This document shows, piece after piece, positions 30,583 to 39,239 of a stretch of DNA of 64,000 bases (position 1 is its first letter; every line of letters begins with the position of its first letter). The stretch comes from Ardenticatenaceae bacterium (GTDB taxonomy: Bacteria > Chloroflexota > Anaerolineae > Promineifilales > Promineifilaceae), in contig JACKCD010000019.1 in NCBI GenBank assembly GCA_020634215.1, forward strand, positions 1-64,000. The letters are read 5' to 3'. The notes below the pieces were generated by a model. It was not told where the DNA came from. It worked only from the letters and a program-made list of their open reading frames with translations, and searched no databases. Both the position numbers and the translations under genes were made by a program.

Positions 30583-33232
30583 ATCCTATTGATCCTTCCA
30601 TTTGCAGTTGGATCAGGCGATTCATTTCAATTGCATACTCCATTGGCAGCTCTTTCACCAGCGGTTCAATAAAGCCGTTGACAATCATGGTGTTGGCAGT
30701 TTCCTCATCAATGCCCCGGCTCATGAGGTAGAACAACTGCTCTTCGCCGACCTTGCTTACGGATGCTTCATGCCCAATGGTTACATCTTGTTCGTCAATT
30801 TCAATGTAGGGATAGGTATCGGAACGGCTGCGCTCGTCCAGCAGCAGCGCGTCGCACACCACGTTGGATTTGACGCTGTGCGCCCCATCCTGCACCTTGA
30901 GCAGCCCACGATAGGAAGAACGGCCACCGTCTTTGCTAATGGACTTAGAGATGATGCGGCTGCTGGTGTTGGGAGCCACATGAACAACCTTGCCGCCAGC
31001 GTCTTGGTGCTGGCCTTTGCCCGCAAAAGCAATAGACAAAATTTCGCCGTGCGCCCCTTCGCCCGTCATATAAACGGCCGGGTATTTCATCGTTACTTTG
31101 GAGTTGTGGACAATGAAACCTTGTGAGACAAAGTTGCCGGTCCCTTCTACTTCAATGTCCCAGGTAGGAACAACTTCGGTGGTTTCCGAAACGGTGACGG
31201 GGACAATTTCCACATCTTCACCGAGGGTGATGCTAGAACGGCCGATTTGCCGCCGCATGGTAAGTTTGGATAACGGCCGTTTTTCCGCCCGTTCTCGCAA
31301 CCCCTCACTAATATACGGGTAGAGTCGTTCATCCACCATAAAGTCCAGGCGATGCGACCCATGCGCCGTACAAGTCACCCCCATAATTTCTACTTGACGC
31401 GGCTCCATAAATTCGGTGTGTAAGCGCGGTGTAATGCCCAGCGAAACCAGCAGCGATGCTACATCTCCCAGCAGCGGCTGATTAGCCGATTTCAGGCAAA
31501 AATACCGTTCTCGCACCAAACCATCGGCATCTAAATAGCCAGCTACAAACGCCAGCCGCTGCGATTCTGGCAGCGACCAAACCCATTCTGGCACCCGTTT
31601 GCTAATCGCTTTGCCGCTAAACCCGTTCGCTTGGAAGAACTCAACCAATTCTTTACTATTCCAGGCCAGATGAACGCCGTCGGGTCGTTCTACAGGTTCT
31701 ACATCAATCAAACCTGTCATTGTTTTAAGCAATTGAGGACGCGCTCGGTCTTGTTGGGGCGTGGAAAAACCAACCTTCCCCCACCGGATCATCTCTTCCG
31801 TTTTGCCTTGTTTGACCTCAATATTGCCGTCACCAACCCAGTAGCCAAACAGCCACATGATTTCATCAGTGGTCACTTCCCCCACATTCATTTTTGATGG
31901 CCGTGACCGTGTGGCCGTCAATTGCTCGGCATATTGATTGGAGGTAGTGAAGGTTGTTTCCAGTGCTGGCAAAACCAGCGGGTGCGGCTGTCCATAATCC
32001 AACGATGTGCGCGGAATGATCGCTTCTCGCAGATGGTCAGCTCGTACATAAGCCAAACGATACCGTCCGGCCTTTTTAGCGGCCGTTTGATCATAAGCAT
32101 ACGAATAAAACGGGTGGTTAGCTGTCACATTGAGCTTCCGTTCCCCAACTGATACTGTATGAACCGGTTGATAGCCCGAAAATTTCTTGCCCAGTACCGT
32201 GCGGAAGCAAAGCTGTCCGGTTGCTTCATCGTAAGAAAGCACCTGATCTCCTGCCTCAAGGGCTTCAATTGGCAAAACACCCTCTGGAGTCGTCACCGTA
32301 GACCCCTCAGCCAAACAGCCTAAATTGCCGTCCACCCATTCCATCGTCGCCTTTTCTTCGGCCACAGCCCGTTTTGTCACCAAATTGTAGACGTTGTTCG
32401 ACCAGTTCTGGATGGTGGTGTAGCGGCAGCGGCCACCCTTGCGGACGATGATTTCCACAACGGCCGAGTGCAGCGAGTCTGACGAGTAGATGGGCGCGGT
32501 GCAGCCTTCAACATAGTGGACATACGCCCCTTCATCCACAATAATGAGTGTACGCTCAAACTGTCCCACGTTTTTGGCGTTGATGCGGAAATAGGCTTGC
32601 AGCGGCATGTCAATGTGAACCCCTGGGGGAACATAGATAAAGCTGCCGCCTGACCAAACGGCCGTATTTAGCGCCGCAAACTTGTTGTCATTATAGGGGA
32701 TGATCGTGCCAAAATATTCTTTGACCAGCTCGGGGTATTGTGCCAGCCCATCGTCCATCCCCAGGAAGACAACCCCTTTCTCCTCAAGTTCCTTCTTGAT
32801 GTTGTGGTAAACCACTTCTGACTCATATTGAGCCGCTACTCCAGAGAGGAACTTTTGTTCAGCTTCAGGAATGCCAAGCTTATTAAAAGTATCTTTAATG
32901 TAGCTGGGAATATCTTCCCAATCATCGCCCTGCCGGTCGGCCGGCTTAATGTAGTAATAAATGTCGTCAAAATTAATGCCCGATAAGTCTGACCCCCAGT
33001 TGGGCATGGGGCGGCTGAGAAAATGTTGATAGGCCTTGAGGCGAATATCCAGCATCCATTCTGGCTCGTTTTTCATCCGCGACATCATGCGGATCATTTC
33101 TTCATTCAGCCCTTTTTCGGCTTTGAAGACATAATCTTCCTTGTCGGCAAACCCATATTTTTCGGCGTAGTCGGCATTAACATCGGCAATAATTTCTTCT
33201 TCGGTTAATTCACGCTCAATCAATTCAGCCAT
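30581..33232 (-). CDS. sufB: SufB precursor with in-frame intein
   Basis: An 883-residue precursor of the SufB scaffold protein. Residues 1-305 and 711-883 are a complete SufB (478 residues after splicing). Residues 306-710 are an intein inserted in the highly conserved sequence WVDGNLG/SKVTMKYPA. The C-extein has the essential C-terminal SufB region (NVVCDALLLDERSRSDTYPY, EQDVTIGHEASVSK). SufB builds the nascent Fe-S cluster in the SufBC2D complex, so the operon depends on splicing. It is followed by sufD and preceded by sufC with two bases between. Confidence 0.96.
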   Translation of the reverse strand: MAELIERELTEEEIIADVNADYAEKYGFADKEDYVFKAEKGLNEEMIRMMSRMKNEPEWMLDIRLKAYQHFLSRPMPNWGSDLSGINFDDIYYYIKPADRQGDDWEDIPSYIKDTFNKLGIPEAEQKFLSGVAAQYESEVVYHNIKKELEEKGVVFLGMDDGLAQYPELVKEYFGTIIPYNDNKFAALNTAVWSGGSFIYVPPGVHIDMPLQAYFRINAKNVGQFERTLIIVDEGAYVHYVEGCTAPIYSSDSLHSAVVEIIVRKGGRCRYTTIQNWSNNVYNLVTKRAVAEEKATMEWVDGNLGCLAEGSTVTTPEGVLPIEALEAGDQVLSYDEATGQLCFRTVLGKKFSGYQPVHTVSVGERKLNVTANHPFYSYAYDQTAAKKAGRYRLAYVRADHLREAIIPRTSLDYGQPHPLVLPALETTFTTSNQYAEQLTATRSRPSKMNVGEVTTDEIMWLFGYWVGDGNIEVKQGKTEEMIRWGKVGFSTPQQDRARPQLLKTMTGLIDVEPVERPDGVHLAWNSKELVEFFQANGFSGKAISKRVPEWVWSLPESQRLAFVAGYLDADGLVRERYFCLKSANQPLLGDVASLLVSLGITPRLHTEFMEPRQVEIMGVTCTAHGSHRLDFMVDERLYPYISEGLRERAEKRPLSKLTMRRQIGRSSITLGEDVEIVPVTVSETTEVVPTWDIEVEGTGNFVSQGFIVHNSKVTMKYPAVYMTGEGAHGEILSIAFAGKGQHQDAGGKVVHVAPNTSSRIISKSISKDGGRSSYRGLLKVQDGAHSVKSNVVCDALLLDERSRSDTYPYIEIDEQDVTIGHEASVSKVGEEQLFYLMSRGIDEETANTMIVNGFIEPLVKELPMEYAIEMNRLIQLQMEGSIG
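31103..32317 (-). mobile_element. SufB intein with LAGLIDADG homing endonuclease
   Basis: 405 residues starting at Cys306 and ending in His709-Asn710, followed by Ser as +1 residue, so all splicing residues are present. Block A is CLAEGSTVTTPEG, block B VTANHPFYSY and block F WDIEVEGTGNFVSQGFIVHN. Two dodecapeptide motifs, LFGYWVGDGN and FVAGYLDADG, keep the acidic residues and show a probably intact LAGLIDADG endonuclease. One exact and one near copy of AACGGCCGTT lie inside it, so it has been in genomes with this signature for some time. Confidence 0.95.
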
Positions 33233-33234
33233 TT

Positions 33235-34017
33235 TTATGCCTCCTCGGCAACGCCATGCTTTTCACGAATCCAGTCATAGCCACGTTCTTCCATGACCAG
33301 TGCCAGCTCAGGGCCACCGCTTTCCACAATACGGCCGTCTAGCATAATGTGGACATAATCTGGTTTGATGTAGTTGAGAATACGGTGGTAGTGGGTAATG
33401 ACCAGCATCCCCATCCCGTAGGATTCCTTGAGTCGGTTGGCTCCTTCGGAAACCACCCGCAGCGCGTCAATGTCCAGCCCAGAATCGGTTTCGTCCATAA
33501 TGGCGATCTTGGGTTCCAGCGTTGCCATCTGTAAAATCTCGGCTCGTTTCTTTTCGCCACCAGAGAACCCTTCATTGAGGTAGCGGCCGGCAAATTTGTG
33601 GTCAATTCCTAGCAGATCCATCTTCTCTTTAAGCACGCGGCGGAACATGGGAATAGGAATTCCTGCGTCTTCCGGGTTTTCCCCTTTGCGCTTGGAGTTG
33701 ATGGCCTGGCGCAGGAACTTGGCAAGGGTCACACCCGGCACGGCCGATGGATATTGGAAAGCCAGGAAAAGCCCAGCGCGGGCGCGTTCGTCTGCTTCCA
33801 TTTCCAGCAAATCCTCGCCGTTGAAAATCACCTGCCCAGCGGTGGGTTCGTAAGCTGGATGACCAGCCAGTGTATAGGCCAGGGTGCTTTTGCCGGAGCC
33901 GTTTGGCCCCATCATGGCGTGTACTTCGCCTTGCTTAATTAGCAGGTCAATTCCTTTTAAAATATGGGTTTCCCCCACATTAGCGTGCAAATTTTTGATT
34001 TCTAGTGCAGCACTCAT
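33235..34017 (-). CDS. sufC: Fe-S cluster assembly ATPase SufC
   Basis: A 260-residue ABC-type ATPase of the SufBC2D complex. It has Walker A GPNGSGKST, signature FSGGEKKRAEIL and Walker B KIAIMDETDSGLD. Length and sequence match SufC closely. It is the first gene of the suf operon, divergent from the SufR-like regulator, and its stop lies two bases before the sufB start. Confidence 0.97.
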   Translation of the reverse strand: MSAALEIKNLHANVGETHILKGIDLLIKQGEVHAMMGPNGSGKSTLAYTLAGHPAYEPTAGQVIFNGEDLLEMEADERARAGLFLAFQYPSAVPGVTLAKFLRQAINSKRKGENPEDAGIPIPMFRRVLKEKMDLLGIDHKFAGRYLNEGFSGGEKKRAEILQMATLEPKIAIMDETDSGLDIDALRVVSEGANRLKESYGMGMLVITHYHRILNYIKPDYVHIMLDGRIVESGGPELALVMEERGYDWIREKHGVAEEA

Positions 34018-34252
34018 CTGATTCTACATCTCCTGTCGTGCGTGTTGAGTTCTTAGAATAGCAGCTAAAAGCTGTTCGTTAATTGTACAAAGTATAGACG
34101 GTACCTTTTCAAGGGGCGTTTACAAGGCTAAATTATAGCAAATGGGTTGTTTTGCGTCAATATTTATGATAAAAATGATAAAAATAGCGGAAATTGACAG
34201 GGGTATGACCGAATGCTATAATTTTTTGCGTTTGGTAGACAGGGATTGTATC
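34018..34252. promoter_or_regulatory. Divergent control region of suf operon and sufR-like gene
   Basis: This interval must hold the suf promoter on the minus strand and the regulator promoter on the plus strand. It contains inverted-repeat stretches (AGCAGCTAAAAGCTGTT near 34060 and TTGTACAA near 34083) that could be operator half-sites. By analogy, SufR represses divergent suf promoters when it holds its [4Fe-4S] cluster. I cannot say which repeat is the true site. Confidence 0.55.
34194..34222 (+). promoter_or_regulatory. Consensus promoter of the sufR-like gene
   Basis: TTGACA (34194-34199) and TATAAT (34217-34222) are exactly 17 bases apart, a perfect sigma-70-type promoter. It rules out the ATG codons upstream of or inside it as starts and points to the GTG at 34253. 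Confidence 0.85.
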
Positions 34253-34894
34253 GTGAAATTTGTTACAAGCAACAAAACGGGCACGCGCGATGTCGTGTTG
34301 CAAACCATAAAAGAATCGGGGCAGGTGACAGTTGAGGAGCTGGCGCAGGCGGCGGATGTTTCTCCTGTAACGGTGCGGCATCATGTCAATGTGTTGCAGG
34401 CGGAGGGGTTGATTGAAGCAACGGCCGTTCGTCGCAAAGTCGGCCGGCCTTATTACGTCTATGCTCTCAGCGAAAAAGGGCAAGAACTGTTCCCCAAACG
34501 GTACGTTAGCCTTACTAACCGTCTCCTTAGCGAACTCAAATCACGCTTGCCGGCGGACACCGTGGCCGAAATCTTCAAAGGTGTCGTAGACGGGGTCATT
34601 ACCGAACACGAAGGCGCATTTGAGCATCTATCGCTGGAAGAAAAGCTCGACTATCTGGTGCAGCTTCTAGGCAAAGAAGGGTTCCTGGCACGCTGGGAGC
34701 GGGATGAAACTAGTTACAAGCTCATCGAATATAGCTGCCCCTACATTTCTGTTGGTTCCAAGCACAGTGACGTGTGCAACATTGACAAAGAACTCATGCT
34801 CAACGTACTGCAACTGCCCGTGCAGCAGCACAGCTGCATGTTAGAGGGCGCAGATTGCTGCGAATTTTCTGTAGCGGCAGAAACCATACGATAA
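34253..34894 (+). CDS. sufR: SufR-like Fe-S cluster-binding transcriptional repressor
   Basis: A 213-residue winged-helix regulator. The N-terminal HTH (VTVEELAQAADVSPVTVRHHVNVLQ) and wing (VRRKVGRPYYVYALSEKG) are of the DeoR/ArsR type. The C-terminal part holds the cysteine set C-P-Y...SDVCNID...HSC...ADCCEF, expected to bind a [4Fe-4S] cluster as in cyanobacterial and actinobacterial SufR. It is divergent from sufC, the normal place for SufR. The GTG at 34253 follows AGGGAT and the perfect promoter at 34194-34222, so longer starts are excluded. Confidence 0.85.
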   Translation: MKFVTSNKTGTRDVVLQTIKESGQVTVEELAQAADVSPVTVRHHVNVLQAEGLIEATAVRRKVGRPYYVYALSEKGQELFPKRYVSLTNRLLSELKSRLPADTVAEIFKGVVDGVITEHEGAFEHLSLEEKLDYLVQLLGKEGFLARWERDETSYKLIEYSCPYISVGSKHSDVCNIDKELMLNVLQLPVQQHSCMLEGADCCEFSVAAETIR

Positions 34895-34905
34895 GGATGG
34901 AAAAA

Positions 34906-35211
34906 ATGGTTATTAGCAAGGAAGAAGAATTAGTCGAAACATTGCGGGTTGTTATTGACCCCGAAATTGGCATGAACATTGTTGAGCTTGGTTTGGTTCG
35001 CAACATCGAGCTGAACGAAGAAGATGATTCTGCCAAAATCACCATGATTTTGACCACCCCCTTTTGCCCCTATGGCCCACAAATCATTGAGCAGGTACGA
35101 ATGGTTGCCAACAACGTCATGTCCGGCGGCGTGACGGTGGAAATTGGTACCGAATTGTGGGATCCTTCCATGATGGAAGAGGGAGCCGGTGGCGACTGGG
35201 GTCTCTTTTAG
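34906..35211 (+). CDS. DUF59/MIP18-family Fe-S assembly protein (SufT-like)
   Basis: A 101-residue protein of the MIP18 family. The conserved segment is VIDPEIGMNIVELGLVRNIEL...TPFCPYGPQIIEQV, with the single Cys in TPFCP. Members act late in Fe-S cluster maturation or cluster carrier function. The ATG at 34906 lies six bases after AAGGATGG, better placed than the ATG at 34897. It follows the sufR-like gene by eleven bases and should be cotranscribed with it. Confidence 0.88.
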   Translation: MVISKEEELVETLRVVIDPEIGMNIVELGLVRNIELNEEDDSAKITMILTTPFCPYGPQIIEQVRMVANNVMSGGVTVEIGTELWDPSMMEEGAGGDWGLF

Positions 35212-35216
35212 GACGC

Positions 35217-35263
35217 AAAAAAGAACCGCCAACGCTTACATCCACAGCGTTGGCGGTTTTTCT
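35217..35263. terminator. Bidirectional terminator
   Basis: AACCGCCAACGCT pairs perfectly with AGCGTTGGCGGTT across a 9-nt loop. T-rich sequence follows on the plus strand and A-rich sequence precedes it, so it can serve the sufR/DUF59 unit and the convergent PA14 gene. Confidence 0.92.
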
Positions 35264-35286
35264 TTGCCAATACACCTCCAATACCG

Positions 35287-37029
35287 TTACTTAACGCTAT
35301 CTGGCTTTGCTTCAATTAGCTCATACCAAACGTGAATTTTTGCCTGCCCGTGGCTTTCAAAGTAATCAACGTAGAGCGTGTGTTCCCCATCAAGGAAGAG
35401 ATCAATGGCGTAGGGAGCGGAGCCATCATTGGAATGCCACTCGTCAATGACCTGTAAGTTGTCCACGGCGACCCGCACGCCATCATCCGCTTGGGCGTAG
35501 AGGCGATAGATGCCGGGGGTGAAAGTGAGCGTGCGTACCCAGCGAGCCGAGAATTCGTCGGTGGGCAGAGCCGGGAAGGGGGCCTGTTCGCCCCAGTTGA
35601 AATCAATGTCGGTGTCGTTGCGGACAAAAGCAGGCGTACCGGCCAAATATCTGTTGGCCCAATATTCACCGCGCCAGTCGGTATAGGGGGTTGTTTCTTC
35701 CCACCACAGTTGAATTTGGGCAATGCCCTGGGCTTCATAAAACTCTACCTGGATGAAGTGATTGCCGGCCGTCAGAGCAACATCAGCAGTGTAGGTGCTG
35801 CCATCGGCATCGTGCCATTCATTCAGCCGCAGTACGCTGTCAATCCAAAGCCGAACGCCGTCGTCGCTGTGGACATAGAAGCGGTAGTCACCTTCGGCAA
35901 AGTACAAGCTGCGCGTCCAGCGTGCCGAGAAGTTGTCGGCAGGTAGGGCAACTGCTGGTGGGTCAAAACCCCAGTTGAAATCAACGCCCGTATCATCACG
36001 AACCAACCCCGGTGTGCCACTGAGCGAGCTGTTGGCAAAGTATTCGCCGCGCCAGTTGTAGATGGTGGGCACGGGAACCGGTGTGGGTGTGGGGGTAGGC
36101 GGTGACGGTACAACGATGCGGACGTAGCACCGTTCGCCAACGGCCGTTCCGTTGGGCAACCTCAGCGACCAGTAGCCAGTGTAGGTACCGGGGGTGCTGG
36201 GGGCAATCAGATAAACGGAAACGTCAGCCGTTTCTCTAGGATTGGTGGCGGCAACGGGGATAGAAGTGGAGCCGCTCATCAGGTTGCCAGCGATAAAGAC
36301 CCAACTGGTTCCGGCCGGCCAGGCGCAGTTGCCGCTGTTGCGGATACGCCAGGTTTTGAGGAAGCCAACGCCCGGTTGTACGGTGGTGTCATCGGGAATG
36401 CTCATGTCGGCAACAAAGTCCATGTCATAGGTGCAGGTTGGGGTTGGGATGGGTGTCGGGGTGGGAGTAGGGGTTGCCGTGGCCGTGGGAATGGGAGTAG
36501 GGGTGGGTGTAGGCGGCAGAGTAGCGACTTCGGTGGGGGGAATGGGTTGGGATTGGAGAGCAAAAACGGCCGTTGCTGCTCGTTCGCTGCTGGTGGACTG
36601 GGCGACAATGTGAACATCGGGCAAGCTGCGCCATTCAATATCGGTGGGGAACGTAAACGAAACAAAGAACAGCCCCGTTTCGTTGGCCGTTGCTTGGGCA
36701 ATGACGGGTGGCTCACTGTTGCTGCCCAGATCATCCAGATAAAGCTGTACGGTCTCATTGGCTGCCCAGCCGGTACCCCAAACGGCAATATTGATGCCAG
36801 CACTGCCGCTGGTGGGCGAAATCTGGATTTTTTGTTCGGTGGTGATGGCTGCGCTGCTAGGAACGGCCGTTGCCACAGGTGCTGGCGCAAACAAACTATC
36901 CCACTGCTGGATGAGCATGGTCAGGACGATGCTCAGCAAGACAAACAGGACAGTCAGCAGCAATGCCCAGCCCCAGGGGAAGCCAAAACGGCCGTTTTGT
37001 TCACTGTGTGGTAAACGATTGGTTGTCAA
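35287..37029 (-). CDS. Membrane-anchored protein with NBR1-type Ig domain and two PA14 domains
   Basis: A 580-residue protein. A cytoplasmic N-terminus with QNGRFGFPWGW leads into one TM helix (about 20-42). Outside lie an Ig-like domain (about 65-160), a Pro/Thr stalk, an NBR1-like Ig domain (about 205-310; FVADMSIPDDTTVQPGVGF, then TWRIRNSGNCAWP), and two PA14 domains (about 325-445 and 450-570; each begins WRGEYxAN). PA14 domains usually bind glycans. The start is a TTG at 37029 after GGAGGG; it is confirmed by alignment with the ATG of the subtilase gene at 38975, which has the same N-terminus and leader. The two genes probably share regulation. Confidence 0.85.
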   Translation of the reverse strand: MTTNRLPHSEQNGRFGFPWGWALLLTVLFVLLSIVLTMLIQQWDSLFAPAPVATAVPSSAAITTEQKIQISPTSGSAGINIAVWGTGWAANETVQLYLDDLGSNSEPPVIAQATANETGLFFVSFTFPTDIEWRSLPDVHIVAQSTSSERAATAVFALQSQPIPPTEVATLPPTPTPTPIPTATATPTPTPTPIPTPTCTYDMDFVADMSIPDDTTVQPGVGFLKTWRIRNSGNCAWPAGTSWVFIAGNLMSGSTSIPVAATNPRETADVSVYLIAPSTPGTYTGYWSLRLPNGTAVGERCYVRIVVPSPPTPTPTPVPVPTIYNWRGEYFANSSLSGTPGLVRDDTGVDFNWGFDPPAVALPADNFSARWTRSLYFAEGDYRFYVHSDDGVRLWIDSVLRLNEWHDADGSTYTADVALTAGNHFIQVEFYEAQGIAQIQLWWEETTPYTDWRGEYWANRYLAGTPAFVRNDTDIDFNWGEQAPFPALPTDEFSARWVRTLTFTPGIYRLYAQADDGVRVAVDNLQVIDEWHSNDGSAPYAIDLFLDGEHTLYVDYFESHGQAKIHVWYELIEAKPDSVK

Positions 37030-37210
37030 CGCTCGTCCCTCCGAGCGGAGGAAGGAATTTTACTTCCGTGCGCTCAATAACTTGTGGGTGTTGATAGGAA
37101 GTAGCTGTGGAGGGAGAAGAGGCAAGAACGGTAAACTTGTTCACAGCGGATCAACCTCTGACCGCGAAGCCTACCAAGCCCACCTTTATTATGCGACAGA
37201 AAACACCTTC

Positions 37211-37257
37211 CTTCTAGTGACGAAGTTCACCTGGGAACCATGTCGTTTGCCACTATT
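37211..37257 (-). promoter_or_regulatory. Conserved upstream box with CRP/FNR-like site, PA14 gene
   Basis: This 47-nt block matches the one at 39058-39104 at 41 positions. It contains GTGA-N6-TCAC (37217-37230), the core of a CRP/FNR-family site; two of the six differences fall in the N6 spacer and none in the half-sites. A second conserved part is GTCGTTTGCCACTATT. Confidence 0.6.
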
Positions 37258-37262
37258 TTCTT

Positions 37263-38975
37263 TCATTCTGGTTTTCTAGCGGGGAGTGGCTGCAAAATGA
37301 GATTAACGGCCGTTAATTCCCCCAACTCTACCCTGGCACTCACGGAAACGGTGTTGTAGCCTTTGACTGAGCTAGTGAGGGTATACTGCCCAGCCAGCAG
37401 TGGCAGATTGAATTGTCCGCTGGCATCGCTGATGACTTGAACCGTTGCCCCATTGGGCGTGGTCAATGCTAGGGGTGCTTCCGGCAGCGGCACACCGTCG
37501 GCATATAGGGTGCCTTGCAGCCGCCCGGTGAGCATTTGGCTGGCAACGGCGGCGTAGGCATCTAGCCGACCGCAGCCGCTGATGCAGGTGGTTGGCATAA
37601 CGGCCGTTTGTGTTAGCACATCAATCAGTTCCTCAGGCAATAAGGTGGGGTTGGCTGACAGCAGTAGTGCTGCTGCGCCGCTGACGTGGGGTGCCGCCAT
37701 CGAAGTACCAAAAAAGGTGCGGTATTGGTTGTTGGGGTAGGTGGAATAAACGGCCGTTCCCGGTGCCATTAACTCCGGTTTGTTATCGTCGGTAAAGTTG
37801 GAAGAGCCACGGCTGGAAAACCAAACCATCGTATCGCCCACATCGCAAGCACCAACGGCCAGAACAGTGCCATAGCTGGCCGGTGCGCCAATAGCCGTTG
37901 GCAGTGGGCCACTGTTGCCACTGGCAAAGATAGGCAAAATGCCACCTGCTTTTAGTGCTACTAAATCAGGTGCAAAAAGGGTGAGATCGGCCGCGCCCGA
38001 CCAGGAACCGTTGACAATATCAGGAGCCAGGCTGGGGTCGCTGTTAGGTGCCAGCAGCCATTCAAACCCGGCGTGAACGGCACTGGTGACAATGAGATTG
38101 TCGGCATTGGTGATGTTGACGGCAATCCAGCGGGCGGCGGGAGCTACACCGATGCCATCTTGCCCAACGGCCGTTCCCGCCACGTGCGTTCCATGCCCCA
38201 TCACATCAGTCGGTTCGCGTAGCGACTGATTGGCCGGGGAATACCAACTAGCGCGGTGGTCAACGGTGCCGTTGGGGTTCAAGCCACGATAAGTAGGACG
38301 AAGTTGGGGATGGTTCCAATCCACGCCGCTGTCCATGATGGCAACCACCACCCCTTCGCCGCGCACGCCCAGCCCTTCCCACACCAACGGTGCGCCGACG
38401 TGCTGTACGCCCCAGGTAGGCAAGGTTTGGTCATCGGTGAAGATGGCGTGGGGCAGGCTGATGCTGTCAGGAGGGGCAAAGCCGCTAAAGGTAAGATCGG
38501 GCACAATAGCCCCGACGCTGGGCAGGGAGGCGATGAGGGGCAGAATGGTTGGGTCAACGGTGGCGGCAATGGCGTTGATGATCCAAAAGGGACGAATATT
38601 ATCGGCCAAGCCAAGCCGTTTTTGTTGGGTGAGCAGGTTGAGTAGCGGTGTTTGCGTGGAAACGGCCGTTTTTTGCAAGCCGTCAATGATAATCTGTCGC
38701 CGTTCCGTTTTATCGTTTGGCAGTTTGGTTGAGTCTATGCTTGTTTGCCGCGCCAGGTAGATGATAATGGGGGTAGGGTCGGTAGCTTGAGCCAGGGCGG
38801 ACGCATATTTGTTGGTGCTAGATGAAACGGCCGTTTGTTCAGTCGCCAGCCAATTTTCCACCCGCTGCACGATGGCCGAAGCGGTTAGCCCCAGCAGTAG
38901 CAACAGTACTACCCAGCCCCATGGAAAGTAAAAACGGCCGTTTTGATTAGCTTGCGGTACAGTGTGAGTTGTCAT
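37263..38975 (-). CDS. Membrane-anchored subtilase (S8 peptidase)
   Basis: A 570-residue serine protease. The N-terminus QNGRFYFPWGW and TM helix (about 20-38) match the neighbouring PA14 protein. A prodomain-like region runs to about 180. The S8 domain has Asp215 (IMDSGVDW), His261 (GHGTHVAG), oxyanion Asn354 (SGNSG) and Ser425 (FGTSMAAPH). A C-terminal carboxypeptidase-regulatory-like beta domain (about 485-560) follows. It is a close paralogue of the larger subtilase at 41006; 125 bases around the catalytic Asp are identical. GGAGGG precedes the ATG. It probably acts on the outer face of the membrane. Confidence 0.92.
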   Translation of the reverse strand: MTTHTVPQANQNGRFYFPWGWVVLLLLLGLTASAIVQRVENWLATEQTAVSSSTNKYASALAQATDPTPIIIYLARQTSIDSTKLPNDKTERRQIIIDGLQKTAVSTQTPLLNLLTQQKRLGLADNIRPFWIINAIAATVDPTILPLIASLPSVGAIVPDLTFSGFAPPDSISLPHAIFTDDQTLPTWGVQHVGAPLVWEGLGVRGEGVVVAIMDSGVDWNHPQLRPTYRGLNPNGTVDHRASWYSPANQSLREPTDVMGHGTHVAGTAVGQDGIGVAPAARWIAVNITNADNLIVTSAVHAGFEWLLAPNSDPSLAPDIVNGSWSGAADLTLFAPDLVALKAGGILPIFASGNSGPLPTAIGAPASYGTVLAVGACDVGDTMVWFSSRGSSNFTDDNKPELMAPGTAVYSTYPNNQYRTFFGTSMAAPHVSGAAALLLSANPTLLPEELIDVLTQTAVMPTTCISGCGRLDAYAAVASQMLTGRLQGTLYADGVPLPEAPLALTTPNGATVQVISDASGQFNLPLLAGQYTLTSSVKGYNTVSVSARVELGELTAVNLILQPLPARKPE

Positions 38976-39057
38976 CGCTCATCCCTCCGAGGCTGGAAAT
39001 AAGCCTACGTATAAACCTATCCCAGTCACTTTCTAGTATGGTTCAAAACAAGATTGG

Positions 39058-39104
39058 CTTCTAGTGACAAATTTCACCTGTGACTCGTGTCGTTTGCCAC
39101 TATT
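39058..39104 (-). promoter_or_regulatory. Conserved upstream box with CRP/FNR-like site, subtilase gene
   Basis: Second copy of the 47-nt block. GTGA-CAAATT-TCAC lies at 39064-39077, 83-102 bases upstream of the subtilase ATG. Confidence 0.6.
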
Positions 39105-39239
39105 GCGCTGGCCTGTGACTGATTATTGTGTTGGTATGGGGCATTGTGTAAATGATCATTGGCGCATATTCAAGCTGCTGGCAATCATTTAGGTTTCAAC
39201 CCTGCTTCCCCAAATAATGACAAAAATGGAGTTGTGGTG

